The notes beneath the pieces are model-generated. The model saw nothing but the letters and a program-made list of their open reading frames with translations, was not told the origin of the DNA and did not search any database. From positions 1 to 36,356 of the forward strand of contig CANQGH010000014.1 of the NCBI GenBank assembly GCA_947601845.1: a stretch of 36,356 nucleotides of DNA. Direction: 5' to 3'. The stretch is from an uncultured Bacilli bacterium (GTDB taxonomy: Bacteria > Bacillota_I > Bacilli_A > RF39 > UBA660). A program made the position numbers and the translations under genes. Shown piece after piece: positions 1 through 8,442 of the stretch. How positions within the stretch are numbered: the first letter of the stretch is position 1; every line of letters begins with the position of its first letter.

Positions 1-1578
1 AGTAGTGGAGTAACAGTTACAGATACTCCTATAGCAAGTGGAACAAGTGTAACCTTTAATGTAGACTTTAAACTTCCAGGAGATGAAATAATATATAAAG
101 TAACAGTAGCTAATCAAGGAACATTAGATGCCATTATCCAAAATATTGCATCCAGTGAATTAGGAAGCGATGCGATTAAGTTTAAGATAGATGGAATAAA
201 GATAGGAGATAAACTAGCTAAAAGTACAACAACTACTTTTAATATTACCATTAGTTATGATAGTAGTATTACTTCGCAACCAAGTCTAACGGATAATAAA
301 TTAACTTTAGATGTAACTTATGTTCAAGACTTAGGGAATAATATACCGAGTAGTGGTTTTGATATAACTCCAATAAGATTATCAAGAAAGATATTACAAG
401 ATAATACACCTCAAAGTGATACTAGTATTGATTTTAGTAAGATAAGTAGTGATAGTAATGGTAAAGGGTTATATTACACAAATAAAAATACCGAAGATGG
501 AAAGACAACTTACTATTTTAGAGGAGATGTTAAGAATAATTATGTATATTTTGCAGGATACTATTGGCGAATAATAAGAATAAATGAAGATGGCAGTGTA
601 AGACTTATATATCAAGGAACCAGTCCTTCTGCAACAGGAAGTAATGCGCACGTAGGAACAAGTGTTTTTAATTCAATGATTGGTGATAATGCTTTTGTTG
701 GTTATATGTATGGAAAGCCAACTACCTATAGTGATGGATATAGTAACGCTAGTGGTTGGGCAATGGCGAGTTCAACAGGGACTGTAAAAATGTCAAAGAC
801 TTATTCTTTTGATAAAACAACAGGAATATATACATTAACTGAACCAGTAGATGGGAAATATACAAGTGACTATTATAATTATTATACATGTACTTCACAA
901 AGTATAACATGTGTACATATGCTAAAATTAACAGAAGCAAGGCAAGATGAAAATACATACCAAGTGTGGGCTGCCGAAATGCATTCAGGATATTATTCCA
1001 CATCTTACGAACAAGCTCATAAAAACGAAGTAGATTCTACTATTAAAACATATTTAGAGAATTGGTATCAAAGTCGCTTATTAAAATATGATGCTTATAT
1101 AGCAGATACAGGTTTTTGTAATGATAGAAGTATATATAGTGGAAATGGTATAGGAAGAACAACTACCTATTATGGTCCAGCTGGAAGATTATTTTATAAC
1201 AAGACACCTCAATTTGCATGTCCAGAACCACCACACGACTTATTTACGGTAGATAACGATAAAGGAAATGGAATGTCTAAATACAAAGTGGGATTAATAA
1301 CCAATGATGAGGCTGCCTATGCAGGTGGAGTATATAATGTAGCAAATAGTAATTATTATCTGTATACTGGAACCTATTATTGGACCATGAGCCCCTTCTG
1401 TTTCAACTCTGGCAGTTCTGTAGTACACGATTTGCGAGTTGATCCGACTGGAGTCCTACGCAGCTCGTATGTTTGGGATGATCTCGGTGTGCGCCCCGTC
1501 ATCAATCTTAATCTTAACGTAGAAGTAACAAGTGGTAACGGAACTAGCAGTAGTCCATATACGATAAAAATTAATTAA
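1..1578 (+). CDS. Large secreted protein with C-terminal C-type-lectin-like (DGR target-type) domain, 5' truncated
   Basis: The frame is open from base 1 to the TAA at 1576-1578 (525 codons seen), so the true start is outside the window; the internal ATG at 676 has no ribosome-binding site and is not the start. The first ~130 residues are Ser/Thr/Asn-rich beta-type sequence, like repeated extracellular domains. From about residue 150 there is a domain with YYWRIIRINEDGSV, then Tyr/Asn-rich sequence, WTMSP, and a closing GVRPVINL motif, which is the layout of the C-type-lectin-like domains that carry DGR variable regions. The stretch between WTMSP and GVRPVINL is far more GC-rich than the rest. 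A related domain occurs in the gene at 26318. Likely role is cell-surface display or ligand binding; the ligand is unknown. A strong terminator follows at once. Confidence 0.8.
   Translation, partial: SSGVTVTDTPIASGTSVTFNVDFKLPGDEIIYKVTVANQGTLDAIIQNIASSELGSDAIKFKIDGIKIGDKLAKSTTTTFNITISYDSSITSQPSLTDNKLTLDVTYVQDLGNNIPSSGFDITPIRLSRKILQDNTPQSDTSIDFSKISSDSNGKGLYYTNKNTEDGKTTYYFRGDVKNNYVYFAGYYWRIIRINEDGSVRLIYQGTSPSATGSNAHVGTSVFNSMIGDNAFVGYMYGKPTTYSDGYSNASGWAMASSTGTVKMSKTYSFDKTTGIYTLTEPVDGKYTSDYYNYYTCTSQSITCVHMLKLTEARQDENTYQVWAAEMHSGYYSTSYEQAHKNEVDSTIKTYLENWYQSRLLKYDAYIADTGFCNDRSIYSGNGIGRTTTYYGPAGRLFYNKTPQFACPEPPHDLFTVDNDKGNGMSKYKVGLITNDEAAYAGGVYNVANSNYYLYTGTYYWTMSPFCFNSGSSVVHDLRVDPTGVLRSSYVWDDLGVRPVINLNLNVEVTSGNGTSSSPYTIKIN
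1381..1515 (+). other. Putative DGR variable region (VR) in the C-terminus of the surface protein
   Basis: Bases 1381-1500 contain 65 G/C of 120 (54%), against 17 of 60 at 841-900 in the same gene. The codons run WTMSP, then a stretch where every second or third residue is unpredictable (F, C, F, N, S, G ...), then GVRPVINL encoded by unusually GC-rich codons near 1486-1510. DGR variable regions sit at the 3' end of C-type-lectin-like genes, are diversified at template adenines (often AAY codons becoming NNY), and end in a GC-rich initiation-of-mutagenic-homing segment. The pattern here fits all three. No reverse transcriptase or template repeat is visible in the window, so the assignment is inference. 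Confidence 0.62.
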
Positions 1579-1610
1579 AGTAACGATTGGAAAAATTCGT
1601 TACTTTTTTT
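1577..1610 (+). terminator. Rho-independent terminator of the surface protein gene
   Basis: Arms 1577-1586 (AAAGTAACGA) and 1597-1606 pair over 10 bp with a 10-nt loop, followed by a T-run to 1610. The 5' arm begins inside the stop codon. Confidence 0.9.
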
Positions 1611-1671
1611 ATAAGAATGTTTACTAATATTGACAATTTTATATTACATAATTGTCATATATACTAGATTA

Positions 1672-1699
1672 TTGTCCCAATTGTTAAGAAATGTATTAT
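1672..1699 (+). promoter_or_regulatory. Candidate promoter of the ABC transporter operon, with an upstream inverted repeat
   Basis: TTGTCC (1672-1677), 16-nt spacer, TATTAT (1694-1699); transcription would start near 1706. Just upstream lies a perfect inverted repeat TGACAATT (1631-1638) / AATTGTCA (1650-1657) with an 11-nt spacer that could be an operator. The -35 calls are weaker than the inverted repeat. Confidence 0.45.
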
Positions 1700-1729
1700 A
1701 ATATATAGATGATTTCATTAGGAGGAGCT

Positions 1730-2431
1730 ATGGCATATATTGAGTTTAAAGATGTAAGTAAGACTTATAAAACAGGTGAAATAGAAATTAAGGCCTTAGA
1801 TAAGGTTTCTTTTCAAATAGAAAAAGGAGAACTTGTTGTTATTTTAGGTCCATCAGGGGCAGGGAAAACCACTTGTTTAAATATTTTAGGGGGAATGGAT
1901 GATGCTAGCCGTGGTCATATTATAGTTGATGGTAATAATATTGAAAAATTAAAAGGTAGAGCGCTTACTAAATATCGCCGTAACGATATTGGGTTCGTTT
2001 TTCAATTTTATAATTTAATTCAAAATTTAACAGCACTAGAGAATGTCGAATTAGCTGTTCAATTGTGTAGTGACCATCTAGATCCTAAGGATATATTAGA
2101 AAAAGTAGGGCTTAAAAAGAGATTAAAAAATTTCCCATCACAACTTTCTGGTGGTGAACAACAAAGAGTATCTATTGCAAGAGCCATAGCCAAAAATCCT
2201 AAATTACTTTTATGTGATGAACCAACAGGGGCCTTAGATTATAAAACCGGTAAACAAATTTTAAAATTATTAGAAGATGTTTGTAGACGTGAAAAAATGA
2301 CGGTCGTTATTATTACCCATAATAGTGTGATTGCTGATATGGCGGATAAAGTTATCAAATTTAACAGTGGTAAAGTGCAAGATATTATCATTAATAAACA
2401 TCCTAAATCAATAGAGAAAATTGAGTGGTAA
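1730..2431 (+). CDS. ABC transporter ATP-binding protein (MacB/LolD/BceA type)
   Basis: 233 aa from ATG 1730, preceded by GGAGGA at 1721-1726; the earlier ATG at 1709 would sit almost on the predicted transcription start and has no Shine-Dalgarno sequence. Walker [10 protein letters not shown] (residues 40-48), Q-loop around FQFYN (91-95), signature LSGGEQQR (139-146), Walker B LLLCDEP (159-165, catalytic Glu164) and H-loop His197 are all intact. It supplies ATP hydrolysis for the FtsX-like permease 2 nt downstream. In this family the pair usually acts as a mechanotransmission or export system for lipids, peptides or antimicrobial resistance rather than nutrient import. No two-component sensor is adjacent, so a Bce-type antibiotic role is not supported by context. 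Confidence 0.93.
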   Translation: MAYIEFKDVSKTYKTGEIEIKALDKVSFQIEKGELVVILGPSGAGKTTCLNILGGMDDASRGHIIVDGNNIEKLKGRALTKYRRNDIGFVFQFYNLIQNLTALENVELAVQLCSDHLDPKDILEKVGLKKRLKNFPSQLSGGEQQRVSIARAIAKNPKLLLCDEPTGALDYKTGKQILKLLEDVCRREKMTVVIITHNSVIADMADKVIKFNSGKVQDIIINKHPKSIEKIEW

Positions 2432-2433
2432 TT

Positions 2434-4893
2434 ATGAAAAATAAGTTATTAATAAGTAGTTTTAGAAAAATTTGGCATTCTAAGAAAAAGTTTTTATCGC
2501 TTTTATGCCTAGCACTTTTAGGAGTAGGTTTTTTCGCGGGTATTAAAGCAACAAGCCCTGATATGACTAAGACTTTAGATAAGTATTTAAAAGATAATAA
2601 TGTTTACGATATAGAAATTACATCCACTTTAGGACTTACTGATAGTGATATTGAGGAGCTTAAGAAGTTAAATATTGCTAAAGAGATAGTAGGTAGTAAA
2701 TATACTGATGAAATAATAACCGTTAAAGATGTTAGCAAAACAGCAAGGATACTAAGTCTTACTGATATTAATAAAGCTATTTTAAAGGAAGGTACTCTTC
2801 CTAATAAAAAGAATGAATTAGTAGTAGAGGAGGCTTTCTTAGAGGATAATGAATTATCAATTGGTGATGTTATTAAATTAGATAGCACTAATCTTTCTAC
2901 CAATATTTTCAAAATAGTAGGTGTAGTAGAAAGTCCTATTTATTTTACTAGTTATCGTGGAACTACTAATGTTGGTAGTGGCGAACTTAATTATTATTTT
3001 TATACTATAGAAGAGGCTTTTTCGACCGATTATTATACCAATATTTATTTAACTCTTAACCAAACTTCTAGTTTAATTACCGATAGTAGTGAATATCAAA
3101 AAGAAGTAGAGTCTATTATAGCTAAAATAGATACAATTAAAGAAAAACAAGAAGATGCAAGATTTAATAATTTATTTGGTGATACAATTAAAACTTTGGA
3201 AAATAATCATTTACCAGTCAATATGGATAATTTTCCTAGTTCTACTTGGTATTTATTTGATAGAACAGATAATAATGCCTATATTACTTTTACTGATTCT
3301 GCCCAAAGTATTAAGAAAATTGGTAGTGTTTTTCCTTTAATATTTTACTTAGTAGCTATTTTGATAAGTTTAGTATCCATGTCTAGAATGGTAGAAGAAG
3401 AACGCCTAGAAATAGGTACCTTAAAAGGTTTAGGCTTTGCTAATTACCATATTTATATTAAGAATTTGTTGTATGCTTTTTTAGCTACTACTATAGGTGG
3501 CTTTATAGGTATGTTTATTGGTTTTAAAATAATTCCTAGTATTATATGGAATATATATACTAATATGTTTAGTATTTCTAATTTTGTAGTAGAGTTTAAC
3601 TTCTATTATGGAAGTATTGGTTTATTTATTGCTCTTCTTTGTATATGTGGTTCATCGATTATTACTACTTATAATATTTTAAGAGAAAAACCTAGTGAAT
3701 TGATGCGCCCTAAAGCTCCTAAGATAGGTAAAAAGATTTTTTTGGAGCGATTTAAATTTTGGGATAAATTGCGTTTTTCAACTAAAATATCTATTCGTAA
3801 TATTTTTAGATATAAGAAAAGAATTATTATTACTATTATTGGTTTAGCAGGTTCAACGGCTTTATTGTTAGTAGGATTTGGACTTAAAGACTCTGTTACT
3901 GATATTGTTCGTTTTAACTATAACAATGTTTTTATATATGATAGAATGCTTTACTTAGCTAATAATGATTTAGATGAATTAAATAAATTATTGGATAGTA
4001 ATGATACTATAACTGATAAAGTAGAAGTAAGATATGAAGTAATTAATTTATACAATCAAAATAAGGACAGTTTAGAAGTAAACTTGATTGTGCCTCAAAA
4101 TGAAGAAGAATTGAGTGGTGTTATTAAATTAAATGATATTAATAATAAGAAGAAGGAAGTAACAATTAAGGATGATTATATTATTTTAAGTGAGAAATTA
4201 GCTAAGATGTTAAAAGTTAAAGTAGGTGATAAGGTACTACTACTAATTGATGATGAATATAAGGAAATAGAGGTTTCTAATATCGTTGAAAATTATATTA
4301 GAGATTATGCTTATTTATCTCTTAACAGTTACAAGAAGTTATTTCAAGAATATTCTACTAATGTTATTTTAATTAATAATAATGATGATTATAATGAGCA
4401 GTTTGATGAGGAAATTATTAAGAATACGAGTGTGGCTAATCTGATTAAAACAACCGATACTTCTAATTTAATTAGTGATATTTTATCATCATTAAACTCT
4501 GTTGTTGCGGTGTTAATAGTATCTTCAGCTCTCTTAGCATTTGTTATTTTATATAATTTATCATCAATTAATATTAGTGAAAGAAAAAGAGAAATATCTA
4601 CTTTAAAAGTATTAGGTTTTTATGATGAAGAAGTTGATAGATATATAACTAATGAAAATTACTTTATTACGATTGTGGGTATTGTTTTAGGATTAGTCGC
4701 AGGACTTTATTTATGTCATTATGTTATATCTACCTGTGAGATGGAATATGTTATGTTTGTAAGACATATTAAACCTTTTAGTTATATTATATCGGTGATT
4801 ATTTCGATTATTTTTACGGTTATTGTTAGTAGAATAACCCATTATAATTTAAAGAAAATAGATATGGTTGAATCTTTAAAAAGTAATGAGTAA
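2434..4893 (+). CDS. FtsX-like ABC transporter permease with two FtsX domains
   Basis: 819 aa from ATG 2434, two bases after the ATPase stop; GAGTGG at 2423-2428 serves as a weak Shine-Dalgarno sequence, and an in-frame GTG at 2425 is less likely because it has none. Eight membrane segments are visible: one at residues ~18-38, three around 295-420 (first FtsX domain), one around 460-485, and three in the last 150 residues (second FtsX domain). Large extracytoplasmic parts lie between segments 1 and 2 and between 5 and 6. This is the full-length two-FtsX permease that works with the upstream ATPase as a dimeric MacB-like machine. The substrate cannot be read from sequence. Confidence 0.9.
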   Translation: MKNKLLISSFRKIWHSKKKFLSLLCLALLGVGFFAGIKATSPDMTKTLDKYLKDNNVYDIEITSTLGLTDSDIEELKKLNIAKEIVGSKYTDEIITVKDVSKTARILSLTDINKAILKEGTLPNKKNELVVEEAFLEDNELSIGDVIKLDSTNLSTNIFKIVGVVESPIYFTSYRGTTNVGSGELNYYFYTIEEAFSTDYYTNIYLTLNQTSSLITDSSEYQKEVESIIAKIDTIKEKQEDARFNNLFGDTIKTLENNHLPVNMDNFPSSTWYLFDRTDNNAYITFTDSAQSIKKIGSVFPLIFYLVAILISLVSMSRMVEEERLEIGTLKGLGFANYHIYIKNLLYAFLATTIGGFIGMFIGFKIIPSIIWNIYTNMFSISNFVVEFNFYYGSIGLFIALLCICGSSIITTYNILREKPSELMRPKAPKIGKKIFLERFKFWDKLRFSTKISIRNIFRYKKRIIITIIGLAGSTALLLVGFGLKDSVTDIVRFNYNNVFIYDRMLYLANNDLDELNKLLDSNDTITDKVEVRYEVINLYNQNKDSLEVNLIVPQNEEELSGVIKLNDINNKKKEVTIKDDYIILSEKLAKMLKVKVGDKVLLLIDDEYKEIEVSNIVENYIRDYAYLSLNSYKKLFQEYSTNVILINNNDDYNEQFDEEIIKNTSVANLIKTTDTSNLISDILSSLNSVVAVLIVSSALLAFVILYNLSSINISERKREISTLKVLGFYDEEVDRYITNENYFITIVGIVLGLVAGLYLCHYVISTCEMEYVMFVRHIKPFSYIISVIISIIFTVIVSRITHYNLKKIDMVESLKSNE

Positions 4894-4907
4894 TATTCTA
4901 GAAAATA

Positions 4908-4916
4908 TGTTACAAT
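4908..4916 (+). promoter_or_regulatory. Extended -10 promoter for the SDR gene
   Basis: TG (4908-4909), one base, TACAAT (4911-4916). No good -35 is present. The start codon at 4957 is about 35 nt after the predicted transcription start. Confidence 0.45.
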
Positions 4917-4956
4917 TAAAGTGTAATAAATTAATAAAGTAAGAAGGAGAATAATC

Positions 4957-5694
4957 ATGTTAGAAGGAAAAGTAGCTATTATTACTGGTGGAACAAGAGG
5001 AATTGGTTTGGAAACGGTTAAATTATTTAAAGAAAATAAAGCCGAAGTTATTTTATTTGGTTCTAGGAAAGAAACCGTAGATAAGGCTCTTGCTTCTTTA
5101 AAGGAGGAAGGAATAATAGTAGATGGGTATTATCCTAATCTAAATAGTGTAGAAGAGGTAAATAGTGTTATAGACTGTATTAATACTAAGTATGGACATA
5201 TTGATATTTTAGTTAATAATGCCGGTATATCTGCTAATAAAAAAATAGAGGATACTACTTATGAGGAATTTGTTAATATTATTGATTTAAATGTTAATGC
5301 AATATTTAATTTATCTAAGGCCGTAGTACCATATATGAAAAAAAATAATAGTGGAGTTATTTTAAATACTAGTTCAATGGTTAGTATTTGTGGTCAACCA
5401 TCAGGGGTAGGTTATCCCGCTAGTAAGTCAGCTGTAAATGGCATGACTCTTTCTTTAGCAAGAGAACTTGCACCATTTAATATTAGAGTTAATGCGGTAG
5501 CGCCAGGTATTACTAATACTGATATGGTTGCTAAATTACCTAAGGAAATGATGGAGCCATTAATTAAAACGATTCCTTTAGGAAGAATTGGCGAACCTCG
5601 TGATATTGCTAATGCTTTCTTGTTTTTAGCAAGTGATATGGCTAGTTATATTACGGGTGTAGTTTTATCGGTGGATGGCTTAGCAAGAAATTAA
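4957..5694 (+). CDS. SDR-family NAD(P)-dependent oxidoreductase (FabG-like)
   Basis: 245 aa, the normal length of classical short-chain dehydrogenases. The nucleotide-binding motif TGGTRGIG is at residues 10-17, NNAG at 87-90, and the catalytic set Ser140, Tyr153, Lys157 (YPASK) has the expected 13-residue Ser-Tyr spacing. The C-terminus (SDMASYITGVVLSVDG) is typical of FabG and glucose-dehydrogenase-like members. It is not in a fatty-acid gene cluster, so it may be a stand-alone 3-oxoacyl-ACP reductase or act on another alcohol/ketone pair; the substrate is undetermined. AAGGAG lies 9 nt before the ATG. A weak terminator follows. Confidence 0.9.
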   Translation: MLEGKVAIITGGTRGIGLETVKLFKENKAEVILFGSRKETVDKALASLKEEGIIVDGYYPNLNSVEEVNSVIDCINTKYGHIDILVNNAGISANKKIEDTTYEEFVNIIDLNVNAIFNLSKAVVPYMKKNNSGVILNTSSMVSICGQPSGVGYPASKSAVNGMTLSLARELAPFNIRVNAVAPGITNTDMVAKLPKEMMEPLIKTIPLGRIGEPRDIANAFLFLASDMASYITGVVLSVDGLARN

Positions 5695-5714
5695 GATGCA
5701 AAGTCATCTTTTTT
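5693..5714 (+). terminator. Weak terminator after the SDR gene
   Basis: AAGATG (5693-5698) pairs with CATCTT (5705-5710) over a 6-nt loop, followed by T-rich sequence. The stem is short and AT-rich, so termination may be partial. Confidence 0.45.
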
Positions 5715-5776
5715 AAATATTAACTAGTAGAAATGAAGATATTTGTGTATAATAAAGGTATAAAAGGAGAATATAT

Positions 5777-6652
5777 ATGGAAAAAGCTAAAGTTTATTTT
5801 ACTAGGGAAATAACTAGTGAAAATATCATTAAATTATTTGAATTACTTGATAAAAAGTTACCAGGCAAGGTAGCTGTAAAGGTGCATTCTGGAGAAAAAG
5901 GAAATCAAAATTATTTACGTCCTCTATTCTTAAAACCAATGGTGGAAGACGTTAATGGAACTATTGTCGAATGTAATACTGCTTATGATGGTGAAAGAAA
6001 CACAACTGATAAACATATAAAATTAATGGAAGAGCATGAGTGGAGTAAATATTTTGATGTAGATATTATGGATAGTGAAGGAGATTTTACTCTTGAAATA
6101 CCTAATGGTAAAGTAATTAAGAAAAATTATGTAGGTAATAACTTAAAAAATTATGATTCAATGTTGGTTTTATCACATTTTAAAGGACATCCGATGGGTG
6201 GATATGGTGGAGCTTTGAAACAATTATCAATAGGTGTGGCTTCTAGTAAGGGTAAAAGATATATTCACTGTTGTGGACATGATGGCAGTTATGATGATAT
6301 GTTTCATCAAGATCAAGATAGTTTCTTAGAATCGATGGCTGATGCTGCATCATCAGTAGTTAATTACTTTAAGGGAAATATCGCTTATATTAATGTAATG
6401 TGTAATATGTCCGTTGATTGTGATTGTTGTGCAGTAGCAGAAGATCCTTGTATTAAAGATATTGGTATTTTAGCTTCAACTGACCCTGTAGCTATTGACC
6501 AAGCATGTATTGATTTAGTTAAGGAATCTAATGATCCAGGAAGAGATCATCTACTTGAAAGAATCAATTCTCGCCATGGTACGCATACTATCGATAGTGC
6601 GGCATCACTAGGGTGTGGTACTAAAGAATATGAATTAATTGAGGTTAAATAA
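5777..6652 (+). CDS. DUF362 domain-containing protein (Cys-rich, probable Fe-S)
   Basis: 291 aa; the whole protein matches the DUF362 layout, with SHFKGHPMGGYGGALKQLSIG (residues 133-153) and a late ASTDPVAIDQACIDL block (233-247). Cysteines cluster at 165, 166, 209, 215, 217, 218 and 225, which is compatible with an iron-sulfur cluster or metal site, although no classical ferredoxin CxxCxxC repeat is present. The biochemical role of DUF362 proteins is not established; some are linked to Fe-S or redox functions. AAAGGAG precedes the ATG by 9 nt. TATAAT at 5748-5753 may drive it, without a recognisable -35. It may also receive readthrough from the SDR gene. Confidence 0.85.
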   Translation: MEKAKVYFTREITSENIIKLFELLDKKLPGKVAVKVHSGEKGNQNYLRPLFLKPMVEDVNGTIVECNTAYDGERNTTDKHIKLMEEHEWSKYFDVDIMDSEGDFTLEIPNGKVIKKNYVGNNLKNYDSMLVLSHFKGHPMGGYGGALKQLSIGVASSKGKRYIHCCGHDGSYDDMFHQDQDSFLESMADAASSVVNYFKGNIAYINVMCNMSVDCDCCAVAEDPCIKDIGILASTDPVAIDQACIDLVKESNDPGRDHLLERINSRHGTHTIDSAASLGCGTKEYELIEVK

Positions 6653-6713
6653 ATCTAAAACATATTATTTTGCTATCAAAAACATATAAGAAGTAAAGGT
6701 TGTGTCATATATT

Positions 6714-6902
6714 ATGAAGACAAAGAAAAATAGATTATTAGTTATTATTGTAGCCATAATTATTCTTTTCGCATTAGTAATAAGTTTTATAATTCCTGTA
6801 CGAACTGAAGAAGAGTGGGTTAATGATGATGCGATAGCAGAGGTTGGTCATTATGCTACAATTTATTATAATTTATATGGAATAAAGATAAAAGAAAAAT
6901 AA
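6714..6902 (+). CDS. Small single-pass membrane protein
   Basis: 62 aa from ATG 6714. An in-frame GTG at 6702 would give 66 aa; the only Shine-Dalgarno-like sequence (AAAGG, 6695-6699) is too close to the GTG and rather far from the ATG, so the start is uncertain. A charged KTKKN start is followed by a 22-residue hydrophobic segment and a short extracytoplasmic tail with acidic residues and several Tyr. I do not recognise a family. It lies between the DUF362 and CapA-like genes and ends before a strong terminator. Confidence 0.55.
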   Translation: MKTKKNRLLVIIVAIIILFALVISFIIPVRTEEEWVNDDAIAEVGHYATIYYNLYGIKIKEK

Positions 6903-6932
6903 TAGTAAAGTGAAAAATAATAAGAAAGATTT

Positions 6933-6964
6933 AAAAGCAAATAATGGAAAATTTGCTTTTTTTA
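6933..6964 (+). terminator. Rho-independent terminator whose 3' arm carries the next promoter's -35
   Basis: AAAAGCAAAT (6933-6942) pairs with ATTTGCTTTT (6951-6960) over an 8-nt loop, followed by TTT. The next gene's -35 hexamer (6953-6958) lies inside the 3' arm. Confidence 0.85.
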
Positions 6965-6981
6965 TTTAAAAGTGGTATAAT
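6953..6981 (+). promoter_or_regulatory. Extended -10 promoter for the CapA-like gene
   Basis: TTGCTT (6953-6958), 17-nt spacer ending in TGG, then TATAAT (6976-6981). The leader is about 20 nt and contains AAGGGGG. Confidence 0.8.
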
Positions 6982-7007
6982 ATGAAACCAATTAAGGGGG
7001 ATATTTT

Positions 7008-8234
7008 ATGAATAAAAAAAGATTACTTGCTTATTTGACAAGTTTAAGTGTCTTATTAAGTACTGCTGCTTGTAATAATAGTAATACTAATAATCAAGAT
7101 AATGATCTAGAAATGACAACATTAGAAGAGGTAATTAATAGTAGTAAACCAGTCGTTACAAGCGAAAATAGTACAACATTTAGTCAAACAGAAAAACCAA
7201 ATACAAGTAGTACTACTAATGATAATACTACTAATGTAGTAACTACTAATGGAACGACATTAACGGAAGGTAAAGATAATCCAGCTCTAGTAGGGCCTCC
7301 AGTAGTTGAGCCTGTAGAAAAATCCATTACTATTACGGCTGTTGGTGATTGTACTTTAGGGCGTGATGATAGAGGCTCATACGATTATTCATTACCATAT
7401 TATTTAGAAAAAAATAATAATGATTATAGTTACTTTTTTAAGGGTGTTTACGATATTTTAAGTCAAGATGATCTTACTATTGCTAATCTTGAAACAACCT
7501 TTACTGATAGTACTAAGCGTGCTGATAAACAATTTACATTTAAAGGACCTAGTGACTATACTAATATCTTAACAAGTGGTAGTGTTGAAGCTGTTAATTT
7601 AGCTAATAATCATACTAAAGATTATTTACAGAAAGGTTATGATGATACCCTTGCTGCCTTAGAAAATTCACCAGTAAAATATTTCGGTAATGGTATATAT
7701 AGTATTATGGAAATTAAAGGTGTAAGAATAGGAATGTGTGGTATTCAAGGATGGGGTTCTTCATCAGCTTGTAAAGATATTGATAAGGCTATGGAATATT
7801 TTAAAGCTAATCAAACAGATTTAGAAATATTTAGTTTTCACTGGGGCGTAGAAAGAGATTATAAGCAGAATGATACTCAAGAAAAGATAGCTAGATACGC
7901 AGTTGATAGTGGGGCTGATCTTGTTTTAGGTCATCATCCTCATGTTTTACAAGGAGTAGAATATTATAACGGAGTATATATAGTATATTCTTTAGCTAAT
8001 TTTGTCTTTGGAGGAAATAAAAACCCAAGCGATAAAGATACAATGGTTTTCCAAATAACATTTGATTATGAAGATGAAAAATTAGTAGGAACAACACCTA
8101 GAATTATTCCTACTTCAGTATCATCTACTACTAAACGTAATGATTATCAACCAACCGTACTTGATGGTGATGAACGTGAAAGAGTATTGAAAAAAATCTT
8201 AAAATCTAGTACTAATTTTAACTATAATGAGTAG
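7008..8234 (+). CDS. CapA/PgsA-like lipoprotein (PGA_cap metallophosphatase fold)
   Basis: 408 aa. A lipoprotein-type signal sequence ends at Cys22 (STAAC, with an atypical Thr at -3), followed by a Ser/Thr/Asn-rich linker to about residue 105. The enzyme-like domain then shows the calcineurin-type metal-binding blocks of the PGA_cap family: AVGDCTLGRD (111-120), IANLETTFTD (158-167), NLANNHTKDY (197-206), FSFHWG, and GHHPHVLQG near residue 307. Relatives are CapA/PgsA of poly-gamma-glutamate synthesis, but no capB or capC ligase genes are nearby, so a poly-gamma-glutamate role is doubtful and a general cell-surface phosphoesterase is as likely. It is transcribed alone between two terminators. 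Confidence 0.88.
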   Translation: MNKKRLLAYLTSLSVLLSTAACNNSNTNNQDNDLEMTTLEEVINSSKPVVTSENSTTFSQTEKPNTSSTTNDNTTNVVTTNGTTLTEGKDNPALVGPPVVEPVEKSITITAVGDCTLGRDDRGSYDYSLPYYLEKNNNDYSYFFKGVYDILSQDDLTIANLETTFTDSTKRADKQFTFKGPSDYTNILTSGSVEAVNLANNHTKDYLQKGYDDTLAALENSPVKYFGNGIYSIMEIKGVRIGMCGIQGWGSSSACKDIDKAMEYFKANQTDLEIFSFHWGVERDYKQNDTQEKIARYAVDSGADLVLGHHPHVLQGVEYYNGVYIVYSLANFVFGGNKNPSDKDTMVFQITFDYEDEKLVGTTPRIIPTSVSSTTKRNDYQPTVLDGDERERVLKKILKSSTNFNYNE

Positions 8235-8253
8235 TCTATAAGAAAGAATTTAG

Positions 8254-8290
8254 AAAAAGGAATGATAGCATTTATATCATTCTTTTCTTT
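8254..8290 (+). terminator. Rho-independent terminator of the CapA-like gene
   Basis: GAATGATA (8260-8267) pairs with TATCATTC (8275-8282), extended by G-T and A-T pairs to about 13 bp, loop GCATTTA, then a T-rich tail. Confidence 0.9.
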
Positions 8291-8320
8291 TGGTTTATCA
8301 TTATTATTTTGTTATATTTG

Positions 8321-8349
8321 TTGAAATCCACTTCTATTTATGTTATATT
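8321..8349 (+). promoter_or_regulatory. Promoter of the DUF6020-GtrA operon with ~87-nt leader
   Basis: TTGAAA (8321-8326), 17-nt spacer ending TGT, TATATT (8344-8349), which is a good consensus plus an extended -10. The leader contains a possible long A/T hairpin (GTAG near 8357 with CTAC near 8402, and AAATAAAA with TTTTATTT inside it) whose role is unknown. Confidence 0.75.
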
Positions 8350-8442
8350 TTAAATGTAGTAAAAAAAATAAAAAGCTTTGAACTTTTAGTGTTTTATTTC
8401 TCTACATGATGATATTAACTTGACAAATGAGAGGTGGTTTAG

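Noticed and set aside
469-1003. Minus-strand ORFs opposite the surface protein
   Set aside because: Antisense shadows of an open plus-strand frame, without ribosome-binding sites.
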